DNA from: JAWRCU01 sp033542235
GTDB lineage: Bacteria; Pseudomonadota; Alphaproteobacteria; Rhizobiales; Rhizobiaceae
Direction of reading: 5' to 3'
DNA length: 64,000 bases
Assembly: GCF_033542235.1 (NCBI RefSeq)
Contig: NZ_JAWRCU010000008.1
Coordinates: 186,001 to 250,000 of the forward strand
Both the position numbers and the translations under genes were made by a program. Numbering within the stretch: position 1 is the first letter of the stretch; every line of letters starts with the position of its first letter. The notes beneath the pieces were generated by a model. That model did no database searches, was not told the origin of the DNA, and saw only the letters and a program-made list of their open reading frames with translations. Positions 18,918 through 27,031 of this stretch are shown here, one piece after another.

Positions 18918-19811
18918 TCAGCGCTTGAAGAGCGCGTAAGAGAGGTATCGCCAGGCTCCCGCCAGGTTCCCTGCAACAATTGTCCTGTGAGACAGCTGTA
19001 GAGCTACGTCGAATTTCTTTCCGCCAAACAATTCAAACACGCTGTTCCGCAGATTCCAGTAGAAGTGCCTATCGAGGACTTTGCCGGATACCAGGTTTTT
19101 AGCCAGGAGCGCCCCATTGCCGTACTCGTAGGCAAACTTGAGACGCTTGATCTCATTCAGATCGCGACGACCATGATAATGGAATACGGTCATATCAGGA
19201 ACATATTCGACGGGGATGCCGGCTTTGTGCGCTCGGTAAACCAGATCGGTGTCTTCGGCTGCCAAAAAAGGCGCGCCTGGCCCAAAACGCTCGTCGAAAG
19301 AACCGATCAACTCGATGACACGGCTGGCCATCGTCAAATTCGCGCCATGAACAAACCCTGAAGGGTGAATCAAGCCGCCCAGTCGGGAGACTTTGTTTTC
19401 AGTCTTGATAGTGAATGGAAGGTCAGAAGGGTCCCCAAGTTCGACTCGGCCTCCTCGAACGACGGGACCAGTGTCGCCCGAGTAGTGTCGAACGAGGTCG
19501 GAGAAGTAGCCGATCGACAGCCGGCAATCGTCGTCTACGAACACAAGGACCTCACCCCTTGAGCTCTTGATCCCTGTGTTCTTGGCACAGGAGACGCCTG
19601 GGCGCGGTTCATACAAGACTTTCGCATTGACCCCTACACAGCTTTTCCAGCCAGCGAACGACTCCTGAGTGTTGTCACTGGATCCATTGTCGACGACGAT
19701 GATCTCCAGCCTGATGTCGTGTTCCGCCTGGGATGCTGCTACCACCGAATCCAGCGCAGCAGGCAGGATGGCCGCGCGGTTTCGCGTGCAGAGGATGACG
19801 GACACGTCCAT
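18918..19811 (-). CDS. GT2-family glycosyltransferase (GT-A fold)
   Basis: A protein of about 297 residues starting MDVSVILCTRNRA. The start was placed at the ATG at 19811 because this is the natural first strand of the GT-A fold; the frame stays open 13 codons further. It has the nucleotide-binding region IIVVDNGSSDNTQ, the DxD-type metal site VFVDDDCRLS near residue 95 and a downstream FLAAEDTDLVYRAHKAG, matching the catalytic-base region of GT2 enzymes. No membrane helices are evident. It probably adds a sugar to a surface glycan together with the GT4 enzyme downstream. Confidence 0.85.
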   Translation of the reverse strand: MDVSVILCTRNRAAILPAALDSVVAASQAEHDIRLEIIVVDNGSSDNTQESFAGWKSCVGVNAKVLYEPRPGVSCAKNTGIKSSRGEVLVFVDDDCRLSIGYFSDLVRHYSGDTGPVVRGGRVELGDPSDLPFTIKTENKVSRLGGLIHPSGFVHGANLTMASRVIELIGSFDERFGPGAPFLAAEDTDLVYRAHKAGIPVEYVPDMTVFHYHGRRDLNEIKRLKFAYEYGNGALLAKNLVSGKVLDRHFYWNLRNSVFELFGGKKFDVALQLSHRTIVAGNLAGAWRYLSYALFKR

Positions 19812-20146
19812 TTGACATAGTCGACCGCCGGCGCACGTCCTGGCGGTCATCGCACACTAAGCCCTGAAACAGCAGTGCTCCGGATTTGCAGGATCCACGT
19901 GCTGATGACGAACTAGGGCGACAATCGCCAGATTCCATACGAAATCTTCGAGACGGTGGATCGTTGGTGCCTGGCGTTCCTCATGCTGGTGCCTGGCGAC
20001 CGAGGTCTGCGCGTAAGCTTTGCATCCATCCTCGCGCAGGTTCCACGCTCACTCCCGTCGCAGGACAAGCTCGACTCCCGTCTCCGCCCCTGTCCCGTCT
20101 CCGCCCTATATAGAATAGCGGCGGGCACCAGAGGCAGGAGGCAGCC
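19812..20146. other. Divergent intergenic region between GT2 and MFS genes
   Basis: No gene is supported. A strong ribosome-binding stretch (AGGAGG, about 20135-20141) precedes the MFS start at 20147. A tandem pyrimidine-rich pair of CCCGTCTCCGCCC units lies at about 20077-20101, just before CTATATAGAAT (near 20103), a possible -10 element for the MFS gene. Without a clear -35 box the promoter call is weak. Confidence 0.35.
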
Positions 20147-21412
20147 ATGCCTGCATTGTCCGATCTCCGCTCGCTCACGCCCTCGCAGCGGAACGCCGTC
20201 ATCGCGAGCTTTCTTGGCTGGACGCTGGACGCGTTCGATTTCTTCATCCTCGTCTTCGTCCTGAAATATGTGGCCGAGGAGTTCGGGACGGACATTGCGC
20301 GCGTCACGATCGCGATCACGCTGACGCTCGCCATGCGTCCGGTGGGCGCGCTGCTCTTCGGCTACGTCGCCGATACGTACGGCCGGCGCATAACCCTGAT
20401 GGCCAATGTTCTGGCCTATTCCATCCTGGAATTTGCGTCCGGCTTCGCGCCGTCGCTTACCGCGCTCATCGTGCTCCGCGCGCTCTACGGCATCGCCATG
20501 GGCGGCGAGTGGGGCGTCGGGGCGTCGCTCGCGATGGAGACGATTCCGGTGAACACGCGCGGGCTCATTTCCGGCCTCCTGCAGGCGGGCTACCCCTCGG
20601 GTTATCTGATTGCCTCGCTCGTCTTCTTCCTGCTCTTCCCGCTGATCGGCTGGCGCGGCATGTTCATGGTCGGTGCGCTGCCGGCGCTGCTGGTGCTCTA
20701 TATCCGCACGAAGGTCGATGAATCGCCGGTCTTCCTGGCGCGCCAGAATGAAGCCGGCGGCCTGGCCTTGTGGCGCACGTTGCGGCGGCATGTCGGCCTG
20801 GCCATCTATTCGGTGCTGCTGATGACCGCCTTCAACTTCTTCAGCCACGGCACGCAGGACATCTATCCGACGTTCCTCGAGGTGCAGCGGCAGTTCTCGG
20901 TACGAACCGTCGGCCTGATCGCCGTCATCTACAATATCGGCGCGATAATCGGCGGCATCGTCTTCGGCCTCCTCTCGGAAAGGATCGGACGCAGGCGCGC
21001 CATCGTCATCGCGGCCTTGCTTGCTCTGCCGATCATCCCGCTGTGGGTCTACGCCTCCGGCCCGGTGCTGCTCGCGATCGGCGCGTTTCTCATGCAGTTC
21101 GCGGTGCAAGGCGCCTGGGGCATCATTCCCGCGCATCTCAACGAGCTCTCGCCCAACGCGATCCGCGGAACGTTTCCCGGCTTCACCTATCAGCTCGGCA
21201 ATTTGCTCGCTTCCGCCAATGCCACGATCCAGGCGGGCATCGCCCAGCACTATGGCGGCGATTACGCCTTCGCGCTTGCGCTGGTGGTAGGGGTGGTTGC
21301 CGTCGCCGTGGCGCTTCTGGCCGGCTTCGGGGTGGAGGCGAAGGGAGTGGAGTTCGGAGGGACGCGGGAGGGCCCTGTACGCGTGGGTGAGTGGCAGGAA
21401 AGAGGCGTCTGA
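20147..21412 (+). CDS. MFS metabolite:proton symporter
   Basis: A 421-residue inner-membrane transporter with about 12 hydrophobic segments. It carries the MFS loop 2-3 motif GYVADTYGRR near residues 66-75 and the related LLSERIGRRRA in the second half. FLGWTLDAFDFFI in helix 1 is typical of the aromatic acid/sialate/metabolite:H+ symporter group (AAHS/SHS, for example NanT or PcaK-like proteins). The substrate cannot be told from sequence. A strong AGGAGG precedes the ATG. It stands alone, followed by a palindromic repeat. A scrap of a related gene lies at 17545-17624. Confidence 0.85.
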   Translation: MPALSDLRSLTPSQRNAVIASFLGWTLDAFDFFILVFVLKYVAEEFGTDIARVTIAITLTLAMRPVGALLFGYVADTYGRRITLMANVLAYSILEFASGFAPSLTALIVLRALYGIAMGGEWGVGASLAMETIPVNTRGLISGLLQAGYPSGYLIASLVFFLLFPLIGWRGMFMVGALPALLVLYIRTKVDESPVFLARQNEAGGLALWRTLRRHVGLAIYSVLLMTAFNFFSHGTQDIYPTFLEVQRQFSVRTVGLIAVIYNIGAIIGGIVFGLLSERIGRRRAIVIAALLALPIIPLWVYASGPVLLAIGAFLMQFAVQGAWGIIPAHLNELSPNAIRGTFPGFTYQLGNLLASANATIQAGIAQHYGGDYAFALALVVGVVAVAVALLAGFGVEAKGVEFGGTREGPVRVGEWQERGV

Positions 21413-21436
21413 CGATGTCAAGGGCGCGGCGCCGGC

Positions 21437-21588
21437 GACCCCCTCCCCCTTGTGGGGAGGGATTCAGGGTGGGGGTGCCTCGCGATCACCTTGCAAGGTT
21501 AGCTGACGCAGATGGCACTTCCGGCTTGGATTGGCGCGCGTCGGACCCCCACCCTGAATCCCTCCCCACAAGGGGGAGGGAGGCACCA
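21437..21588. repeat. Palindromic repeat family A, copy 1
   Basis: Two arms of about 38 bases (21437-21479 and 21543-21588) are inverted copies of each other; each contains its own smaller hairpin CCCTCCCC..GGGGAGGG. A core of about 63 bases separates the arms. The core resembles, in reverse orientation, the core of the second copy at 23137-23289. There is no coding potential. This is a rhizobial intergenic palindromic element of the RIME/MITE-like kind. Confidence 0.85.
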
Positions 21589-21622
21589 GCGTCGCGCTTC
21601 CGCGCAGCAGCCCAACCCAAAG

Positions 21623-22951
21623 TCAACTTGCAGCCTCCAGCCAGCCTCCTGAAAACCCTGCCCTGCGCAAACCGGCCACCAGCGGCTGGCAGCGGTGCAT
21701 GATCTTCCAGAGCAGGCCGGTCCGGTAGTTTTCGACCATCAGCACGACCGGTCCCTGGTCGATGCCGAAGTGGCAGGGAGTGACCCACCACCCGGTAGGA
21801 CTGTCTTCGACGGCGAATGACCGGTTGAACGATGGCTTGAACCCGTAAAGCCGTGTTGCGCCGAGGTCCATCCGGGCAAAGTTGCGAGCCGTGGGGATGA
21901 CGATCTCCGGGGCAAAGGGCATCGAGGCGACGACAGCCCAGGGCGCAACCGTCCCGTCGTCGGGGCCGAAGGGAGCGCCGCGGTCGATGTAGTCGAAGAA
22001 CTCCCGTTTGACGCCGTTGACCTCCCGCGTGACCCAGCCGGGCCCATCGCTCGCGCTGAACCCCCAGCAATATTTTCCATAGCCGGCCCAATGCATCGGA
22101 TTGTGGATTGCGTATTCCTGCTGGACGAAAGTCGCCTGCCGGCTGTTCTCGAAATAGTCGCTGTCGTGCTCACGCATGAAGGCGTCGCGGATGCCGCGGA
22201 AGTCGACCCACATATGCGAAAGCTGATGGGTGAAGAGCGGCCCCGAATAGAGCAGCTCGCGGCCGTAGATCTTCTTCCACTCGTATGTTTCGGTGTAGGC
22301 GGCGTAGCTCTCGGGCGGCAACGGATGGGTCGGCGACCCGAGCCCCAGAAAATAGAGCAGCAGGCCTTCGTCGTAGCCACGCCAGCGATACGGGATGAAG
22401 CCGCTTTCCGGGCGCCAGCCATGGGTGAGCGTGACACCGCCGTCGCGGGCCCAGTTCCAGTCGGCACGCTCATAGAGCTCGGTGGCGAGTTGACGGATTT
22501 CCACCTCTTCCGGTGTGTCCCGATCGAAGTAGGTCGCGGCCGTCAGGGCGCCTGCGAACAGGAACGCCGAGTCGATCGTCGACAGCTCGCACTGCCAGAC
22601 GCGGTGACCGTTTTCCATGTCCAGGAAATGATAGAAGAAGCCTTTGTAGCCGGAGGCGTCCGGCTCGGGTCCCTGGGGGAGCTGGATCAGATATTGCAAC
22701 CGCCTGCGGGTAAGCTTGCCCGCATATTCACGGACCATGATGTCACGTTCCACGATAACGGGCACCGACGCCATCGCCATGCCGATTGCGGCGATGCTCG
22801 CTGGCGCCCCCTGCTCCGTCCTGTCGCGAACCAGGCCGTTGTCGGGATTCGTGGCGTGGATGTAGTACATCAAAGTGGTGAACTGCAGCCGACGCCAGTC
22901 TTCATCGGTCAGCTGCCGGTGGATTTCAGTCAAGGACATCAGTTCGGGCAT
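21623..22951 (-). CDS. Glucoamylase-like glycoside hydrolase (PF10091/COG5368, GH144-like)
   Basis: A protein of about 442 residues from the ATG at 22951; the frame is open to 23035, which would add 28 residues with no clear secretion signal. Family features include an aromatic-rich (alpha/alpha)6 barrel with GFFYHFLDMENGHR, STIDSAFLFAG, ADWNWARDG, WRGYDEGLLLYFLGLGSP, HQLSHMWVDFRGI and CWGFSASDGPG. This group includes beta-1,2-glucan-acting enzymes (GH144 and relatives) and uncharacterised glucoamylase-like proteins. No signal peptide is obvious, so a cytoplasmic or atypically exported enzyme is possible. The gene is isolated and bracketed by two inverted copies of repeat family A. The family call is good; substrate is unknown. 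Confidence 0.75.
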   Translation of the reverse strand: MPELMSLTEIHRQLTDEDWRRLQFTTLMYYIHATNPDNGLVRDRTEQGAPASIAAIGMAMASVPVIVERDIMVREYAGKLTRRRLQYLIQLPQGPEPDASGYKGFFYHFLDMENGHRVWQCELSTIDSAFLFAGALTAATYFDRDTPEEVEIRQLATELYERADWNWARDGGVTLTHGWRPESGFIPYRWRGYDEGLLLYFLGLGSPTHPLPPESYAAYTETYEWKKIYGRELLYSGPLFTHQLSHMWVDFRGIRDAFMREHDSDYFENSRQATFVQQEYAIHNPMHWAGYGKYCWGFSASDGPGWVTREVNGVKREFFDYIDRGAPFGPDDGTVAPWAVVASMPFAPEIVIPTARNFARMDLGATRLYGFKPSFNRSFAVEDSPTGWWVTPCHFGIDQGPVVLMVENYRTGLLWKIMHRCQPLVAGLRRAGFSGGWLEAAS

Positions 22952-23035
22952 AGCCGTCACCGGTACAGAGCTGCGTGTGAATGTCAGCCGGCACAAGCCA
23001 GTGCTCTCTGCATAGGATAACCGCATCTCGTCCAA

Positions 23036-23388
23036 CGCGACAGCCGGACGCCCTTCACACTTGCCCTAGGCTGCAGCTGCGGAGGGTGGACCGGGCACGT
23101 CTACCGCTAAACGGCAGATTGTAGGGCGCGACTCTGGTGCCCCCCTCCCCCTTGTGGGGAGGGATTCAGGGTGGGGGTGCGGCGCACGCCCAACCGAGCC
23201 GGAGATGGCATCTGAGCATCGCTAACCGACAGGCTGAGCGCCGGGGCACCCCCACCCTCTATCCCTCCCCACAAGGGGGAGGGAGTCACCAGCGCCGCGC
23301 CAGATCCAATTTCGCTCCCGCCAATGGAGAGAAGGACGCCGGCCGCTATGACGGCGCTCGTCCCCTACCCCGGTCGACAGTCGCTCGA
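23036..23388. other. Gene-free region containing repeat family A copy 2
   Basis: Apart from the palindromic repeat at 23137-23289 nothing was recognised. The part next to 23036 should hold the promoter of the minus-strand glucoamylase-like gene; no confident -35/-10 pair was found. Confidence 0.4.
23137..23289. repeat. Palindromic repeat family A, copy 2
   Basis: The arms at about 23137-23180 and 23246-23289 are inverted copies of one another and match the arms of the first copy (CTCCCCCTTGTGGGGAGGG followed by a GGGTGGGGGT-type end). The core (AGCCGGAGATGGCATCTGA...GCTAACC) aligns with the reverse complement of the first copy's core. The two copies are thus in opposite orientation on either side of the glucoamylase-like gene. 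Confidence 0.85.
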
Positions 23389-23754
23389 TCAGGGAGCGGC
23401 AAGGAGTGCGTCGAGCAACGGGGCCAGGCCGCCCCAGACGTAGAGTTTGAAGATCGCTACGCCGATCAGCGCGGCGAATCCCATGCCAAAGACACCGGCA
23501 AGCCTGCTTCCGCCTGCCAGCTCGTCTATTTGACTCCGAGCTTCCCGCAAACTGGCAAAGTCGCCGAGATACTGATCGAAGGGGTCGGTGACCCGCCATC
23601 GGCCTGTGCTGTCGTCGGGTTCAATAAGGAAGCTATGGTAGCGACACGCTTTCATCTGGCTTTCTACATGCAGCTCGGTTTTGGGCATTGTTATCGGCGT
23701 CTTGGCAAGGACGCGCACGCTTCCATCGGGTGGCATGACAGTCCAATGATGCAA
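23389..23754 (-). CDS. Hypothetical protein with C-terminal membrane helix
   Basis: A frame of 121 residues. The C-terminus has a hydrophobic segment (LAGVFGMGFAALIGVAIFKLYVWGG) that looks like one membrane helix. The middle reads like a small soluble domain (YHSFLIEPDDSTGRWRVTDPFDQYLGDFASLREARSQIDEL). The start is uncertain: MKACRYHSF at 23655 would give 88 residues and fits the domain start better. I do not recognise the family. Coding is supported by the sensible amphipathic pattern and lack of a better alternative on the other strand. Confidence 0.5.
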   Translation of the reverse strand: MHHWTVMPPDGSVRVLAKTPITMPKTELHVESQMKACRYHSFLIEPDDSTGRWRVTDPFDQYLGDFASLREARSQIDELAGGSRLAGVFGMGFAALIGVAIFKLYVWGGLAPLLDALLAAP

Positions 23755-23877
23755 ACAAAGGTAGGCGCGAAAGGTCTGACGGTCAATCTAGGGTTGAACA
23801 TCATTCCATTCGCCTGAGAAGGACCAGCCCTGTCCCTCTGCGTTTGAACCACCGACGGCCGCAACCCACGATTCAAT

Positions 23878-23900
23878 TTGACTTTGCCAACAGCCGCTCC
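23878..23900 (+). promoter_or_regulatory. Possible promoter of the GntR-regulator operon
   Basis: TTGACT at 23878-23883 could be a -35 box. A weak TAGCGT lies 17 bases downstream at the -10 position (23901-23906). It sits just before the GGTATG repeat and about 55 bases before the regulator start, a sensible layout for an autoregulated promoter. The -10 match is poor. Confidence 0.35.
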
Positions 23901-23919
23901 TAGCGTGCTTCCCGTAGCT

Positions 23920-23934
23920 GGTATGAAAGGTATG
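23920..23934 (+). promoter_or_regulatory. GGTATG direct-repeat operator (NanR-type)
   Basis: GGTATG-AAA-GGTATG is a direct repeat with a 3-base spacer immediately upstream of the regulator start. E. coli NanR, a GntR/FCD repressor, binds tandem GGTATA units with 2-3-base spacers. The adjacent gene encodes a NanR-like FCD regulator, so autoregulation through this site is likely. The second unit lies close to the start codon and the AAAGG ribosome-binding stretch is inside the repeat, so bound protein would also cover the translation start region. Confidence 0.5.
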
Positions 23935-23938
23935 CCAG

Positions 23939-24649
23939 GTGCGTGGGGTCACTGTCCGGCAGCGCAAGCTCTACGAGGATATCGCGGACCATCTCGAGCA
24001 GATGATCCGCGACGGCGAGTTTGCCGAAAGCGACCACCTCCCCTCCGAACGAGACCTGATGCGCCACTTCGGCGTTGGCCGTCCGGCCGTCCGCGAAGCC
24101 CTGTTCCATTTGCGCAAGATGGGCCTGGTGGAAGTGCGCTCAGGCGAACGGGCAAAGGTCACCCGTCCGACGCCGCAATTCGTGATCGAAGGACTGTCCG
24201 GGACGGCGCGCCACATGCTTGCAGCGCCCGACGGCGTCCAGAATTTCCAGAGCGCGCGACTATTCTTCGAGATCGGGCTCGCCCGGCACGCGGCACTCCA
24301 TGCGACGGCCGAGGATATAGCCACCTTCGAGGCCGCGCTCGATCAGAACCAGAATTCGATCGGCGACCTCAAGCAATTCGAGCGAACGGACGTGGCCTTC
24401 CACTATGTGCTCGCCGTCGTGCCGCGCAATCCGATCTTCACGGCGGTCCACGCAGCCTTCGCCGAATGGCTTCTGGAGCAGCGTCATACGACGCTCGCCC
24501 CCGGCGAAGACGTGAAAGCCTATGAGGCCCATCGTGCCATCTTCGAGGCAGTCGCCGCGCGCGATCCCGACCGCTCGGAGCAGGCGATGCGCGAGCACCT
24601 CGAATATGTGACGCGGCGTTACACCGATGTCGTCGGGAGCCGCGGATGA
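23939..24649 (+). CDS. GntR-family transcriptional regulator, FadR/FCD subfamily (NanR-like)
   Basis: A 236-residue protein starting at GTG. An N-terminal winged helix has LPSERDLMRHFGVGRPAVREALFHLRKMGLVEVRSGE (residues about 33-69). It is followed by an FCD ligand-binding domain with the metal/ligand-side residues D in RTDVAFHYVLA and H in YEAHRAIFEAV and MREHLEYV. FCD regulators usually bind sugar acids or other organic acids and repress an adjacent catabolic operon. It is the first gene of a plus-strand cluster and overlaps the next gene by ATGA. A GGTATG direct repeat just upstream supports self-control. Confidence 0.85.
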   Translation: MRGVTVRQRKLYEDIADHLEQMIRDGEFAESDHLPSERDLMRHFGVGRPAVREALFHLRKMGLVEVRSGERAKVTRPTPQFVIEGLSGTARHMLAAPDGVQNFQSARLFFEIGLARHAALHATAEDIATFEAALDQNQNSIGDLKQFERTDVAFHYVLAVVPRNPIFTAVHAAFAEWLLEQRHTTLAPGEDVKAYEAHRAIFEAVAARDPDRSEQAMREHLEYVTRRYTDVVGSRG

Positions 24650-24996
24650 ACGCCTACGCGATCATCGTGGACTTTGAGCTCAAGCCCGGCGCGCAGCAGG
24701 CGTTCCGCCGCCTGGTGGACGAGAATGCTCGCGCCTCCGTGGAGAATGAGCGTGGATGCCGACGCTTCGACGTGCTCGAGCCCAGGGACGCGACGGACCG
24801 CGTGCTGCTCTACGAAATATACGAGGACGAGGCGGCATTCGCCGACCACCTCAACTCGCTGCATTACGAACGTTTCGATCGCGAAAGCGCATCGCTGGTC
24901 AGTCAAAAGTCGGTGACGCAGTGCGATCTAGTTTGCAACGGATTGCCTGCCAATACATCGGAAGGAAAGCCGGTCGGCTACGACCGGCGGGAGTAG
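24646..24996 (+). CDS. Antibiotic biosynthesis monooxygenase (ABM) domain protein, YgiN-like
   Basis: A 116-residue protein with the dimeric ferredoxin-like ABM fold signature: YAIIVDFELKPGAQQAFRRLVDENARAS, then GCRRFDVLEPRDATDRVLLYEIYEDEAAFADHL, with an H in HYERF. Members are small dimers acting as quinol monooxygenases or as isomerases/mutarotase-like helpers in sugar-acid pathways. It overlaps the regulator stop by 4 bases (ATGA) and precedes the aldolase by 27 bases, so it belongs to the catabolic operon. The last ~20 residues are unlike the domain and may be a tail. Confidence 0.75.
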   Translation: MNAYAIIVDFELKPGAQQAFRRLVDENARASVENERGCRRFDVLEPRDATDRVLLYEIYEDEAAFADHLNSLHYERFDRESASLVSQKSVTQCDLVCNGLPANTSEGKPVGYDRRE

Positions 24997-25023
24997 AAAC
25001 AACACAGGCGTGGGAGGAGCGAA

Positions 25024-25809
25024 ATGGCAGAGCCGGGTCTCAAGGAACTGTCGGCCACGAGGAAGCCGAAACTCGGGCACTTCATCGTCGAATTTGCCAC
25101 GCCGGGCATTGGCCACATCCTGAAGTCGGCGGGTTGCGATTTCGTGCTGTTCGACCTCGAGCATTCGGGGTTCGGGTTCGAGACGGTGAAAAGCGCACTG
25201 CGCTATTTCGAGGCGGCGCAACTGCCTGCGATCGTGCGCGTGCCCTCACGCGAATACCACCATATCGCCCGAGCCATGGACATGGGCGCCGAAGGCCTCA
25301 TGCTGCCAATGGTGGGCAATCCGGCGGAGGTCCGCCACATCATCGATTCCATGAAGTACCACCCGGTCGGAAAGCGTGGCGTCGCGCTCCAGGTGGCACA
25401 TGATCGCTATCGCCCCGGATCGGTTGCCGACAAGTTCGTCGCCTCCAACCGGCGCACCACCCTTTTCTGCCAGATCGAGACGGAAGAGGGGGTGGAGAAC
25501 GCCGATGAGATGGCGGCGATCGACGGCGTCGATTGCCTCTGGGTCGGCCATTTCGACCTGTCCGTCTCGCTGGGCATTCCCGGCGAGTTCGACCATCCGA
25601 AATTCAAACAAGCCATCGAGAAGACGGTGGCTGCCGTCAGGAAGCACAACAAGGCCCTGGGGCGGCTCGTGCCGACCGTCGAACAGGGCATCGAGCTCAA
25701 CGCGCAGGGCTTCGACTTCATCTGCTATTCCGGAGATGTCTGGGTGCTGCACAATGCGCTGGCAGAAGCGATCGGCAAGCTTCGCGCTGGCTGCAAGGAA
25801 GTGGGCTGA
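25024..25809 (+). CDS. HpcH/HpaI-family class II aldolase
   Basis: A 261-residue TIM-barrel aldolase. The catalytic His is in FDLEHSGFG (near residue 47), substrate Arg in IVRVPS, metal ligands Glu in QIETEEGVEN and Asp in GHFDLSVSLG. Members cleave 2-keto-3-deoxy (di)acids such as KDR, 2-keto-3-deoxyglucarate or HKHD to pyruvate and an aldehyde, with a divalent metal. A GGGAGGAG-like ribosome-binding site precedes the ATG. The neighbours (hydroxyacid dehydrogenase, sugar ABC importer, lactonase-like protein) point to sugar-acid breakdown. The exact substrate is unknown, and no sugar-acid dehydratase was found in the window. Confidence 0.85.
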   Translation: MAEPGLKELSATRKPKLGHFIVEFATPGIGHILKSAGCDFVLFDLEHSGFGFETVKSALRYFEAAQLPAIVRVPSREYHHIARAMDMGAEGLMLPMVGNPAEVRHIIDSMKYHPVGKRGVALQVAHDRYRPGSVADKFVASNRRTTLFCQIETEEGVENADEMAAIDGVDCLWVGHFDLSVSLGIPGEFDHPKFKQAIEKTVAAVRKHNKALGRLVPTVEQGIELNAQGFDFICYSGDVWVLHNALAEAIGKLRAGCKEVG

Positions 25810-25824
25810 ACCGGGAGGTTGACC

Positions 25825-26874
25825 ATGCCAGGCAAGTTTCGCGTCGCACTCTCCGGAGACTTCAGGAAGGCGGACGGCTCGCCCACCTATCCCGATTTCG
25901 ACCTCGCTCCGCTCATGGCTGCCCCGGATGTCGAGACGGAGTTCCTCGAGCCCGCAAATCCGATCCGTGGCGATCAGCTCGAAGATTTTGATGCCCTTAT
26001 TTTGCTCGCGCACCGGTTCGGACCGGAGAGCGTTCCGAGCAGCGGCCGGCTCGGCGTCGTCGCCCGGTTTGGCGTGGGCTACGACACGGTCGATGTCGAA
26101 GCCTGCACCAAGGCCGGCATAGCGCTCGTGATCACCCCGGATGGGGTGAGACGGCCGGTCGCGGTCTCGATCGTGACGCTGATGCTCGCGCTCACGGGCA
26201 AGCTCATGATCAAGGACCGGCTGACCCGGGAGGGCGCCGCCGGCTTCGCCAAGCGGTCCGATCACATGGGTATCGGCCTTGTCGGCCGCACCTTCGGATC
26301 GCTCGGGGTCGGCAATATCGGGGCAGAGGTGTTCCGCCTGTTGAAGCCCTTCGAGATGAGGCTCATTGCCCACGACCCGTATATCGACAAGGCCGTCGCC
26401 TCCGAATTGGGAATAGAGCTCGTCGGTCTCGAGGAGCTGTTCAGGAGAGCCGACGTGCTGTCCGTCAGCATTCCGCTGGCGCCGGAAACCCGGCATTTCG
26501 TCAATGCCGAACGGCTGGCGCTGATGAAGCCGACTGCTTTCCTGATCAACACCGCGCGAGGCCCGATCGTCGATCAGAAAGCGCTGACGGCTGCGCTGCA
26601 GGAGCGCCGGATCGCCGGTGCCGGTCTGGACGTCCTGGAACAGGAGCCGCCCGATCCGGGCGATCCGATCCTGCAACTGGACAACGTCATTCTGGCCCCG
26701 CACGCGCTCTGCTGGACCGATCAATGCTTCGCCGGCAACGGCGCGGCCGACGTCAAGGCAGTTCTCGATTTTCAACATGGGCGTGTGCCTCGCGGCGTCG
26801 TCAATAGAGACGTTTTGCAGAGCCCGGCCTGGACGCGTCGCCTGGCCGGGATGGCGGCACAATTCGGAGGATAG
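25825..26874 (+). CDS. D-2-hydroxyacid dehydrogenase (NAD(P)-dependent)
   Basis: A 349-residue member of the phosphoglycerate dehydrogenase/glyoxylate reductase family. The Rossmann motif is GSLGVGNIGAEVFRLL, and the catalytic triad is Arg in NTARGPIVD, Glu in LEQEPPDP and His in APHALCWTD. The start is the ATG at 25825, 6 bases after a TTG in frame and with GGGAGG just upstream. It probably reduces or oxidises a 2-oxo/2-hydroxy acid made in this cluster, for instance an intermediate next to the aldolase step. The assignment to family is firm; substrate is inferred only loosely. Confidence 0.85.
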   Translation: MPGKFRVALSGDFRKADGSPTYPDFDLAPLMAAPDVETEFLEPANPIRGDQLEDFDALILLAHRFGPESVPSSGRLGVVARFGVGYDTVDVEACTKAGIALVITPDGVRRPVAVSIVTLMLALTGKLMIKDRLTREGAAGFAKRSDHMGIGLVGRTFGSLGVGNIGAEVFRLLKPFEMRLIAHDPYIDKAVASELGIELVGLEELFRRADVLSVSIPLAPETRHFVNAERLALMKPTAFLINTARGPIVDQKALTAALQERRIAGAGLDVLEQEPPDPGDPILQLDNVILAPHALCWTDQCFAGNGAADVKAVLDFQHGRVPRGVVNRDVLQSPAWTRRLAGMAAQFGG

Positions 26875-26982
26875 AAGGAAAGAGAATTCGATCCAAAGGG
26901 CGCGGACGCGCCGCCCGGTACCGGCGGCGATTTCAACGACAGGAACGCCCCTCCCGCAGCGCTCACGGGTGGGCGAAGCAAA

Positions 26983-27012
26983 GGATGCGAGCCGCGAGGC
27001 GGCATCGCATCC
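26983..27012 (+). promoter_or_regulatory. Strong RNA hairpin in the 5' leader of the binding-protein gene
   Basis: GGATGCGA-GCCGC-GAG-GCGGC-A-TCGCATCC folds into a 13-base-pair stem with one bulged base and a 3-base loop. It ends 3 bases before the GGGAGGAG ribosome-binding site of the solute-binding protein gene. No U run follows, so it is not a terminator. It could mark the 5' end of a processed message or protect it from decay. Confidence 0.6.
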
Positions 27013-27031
27013 CATGGGAGGAGTAACTGGC

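Noticed and set aside
19913..21421. Minus-strand open frame of 502 codons opposite the MFS gene
   Set aside because: The translation is charged, repeat-like and has no family features, while the plus strand encodes a clear 12-helix transporter. High-GC antisense shadow.
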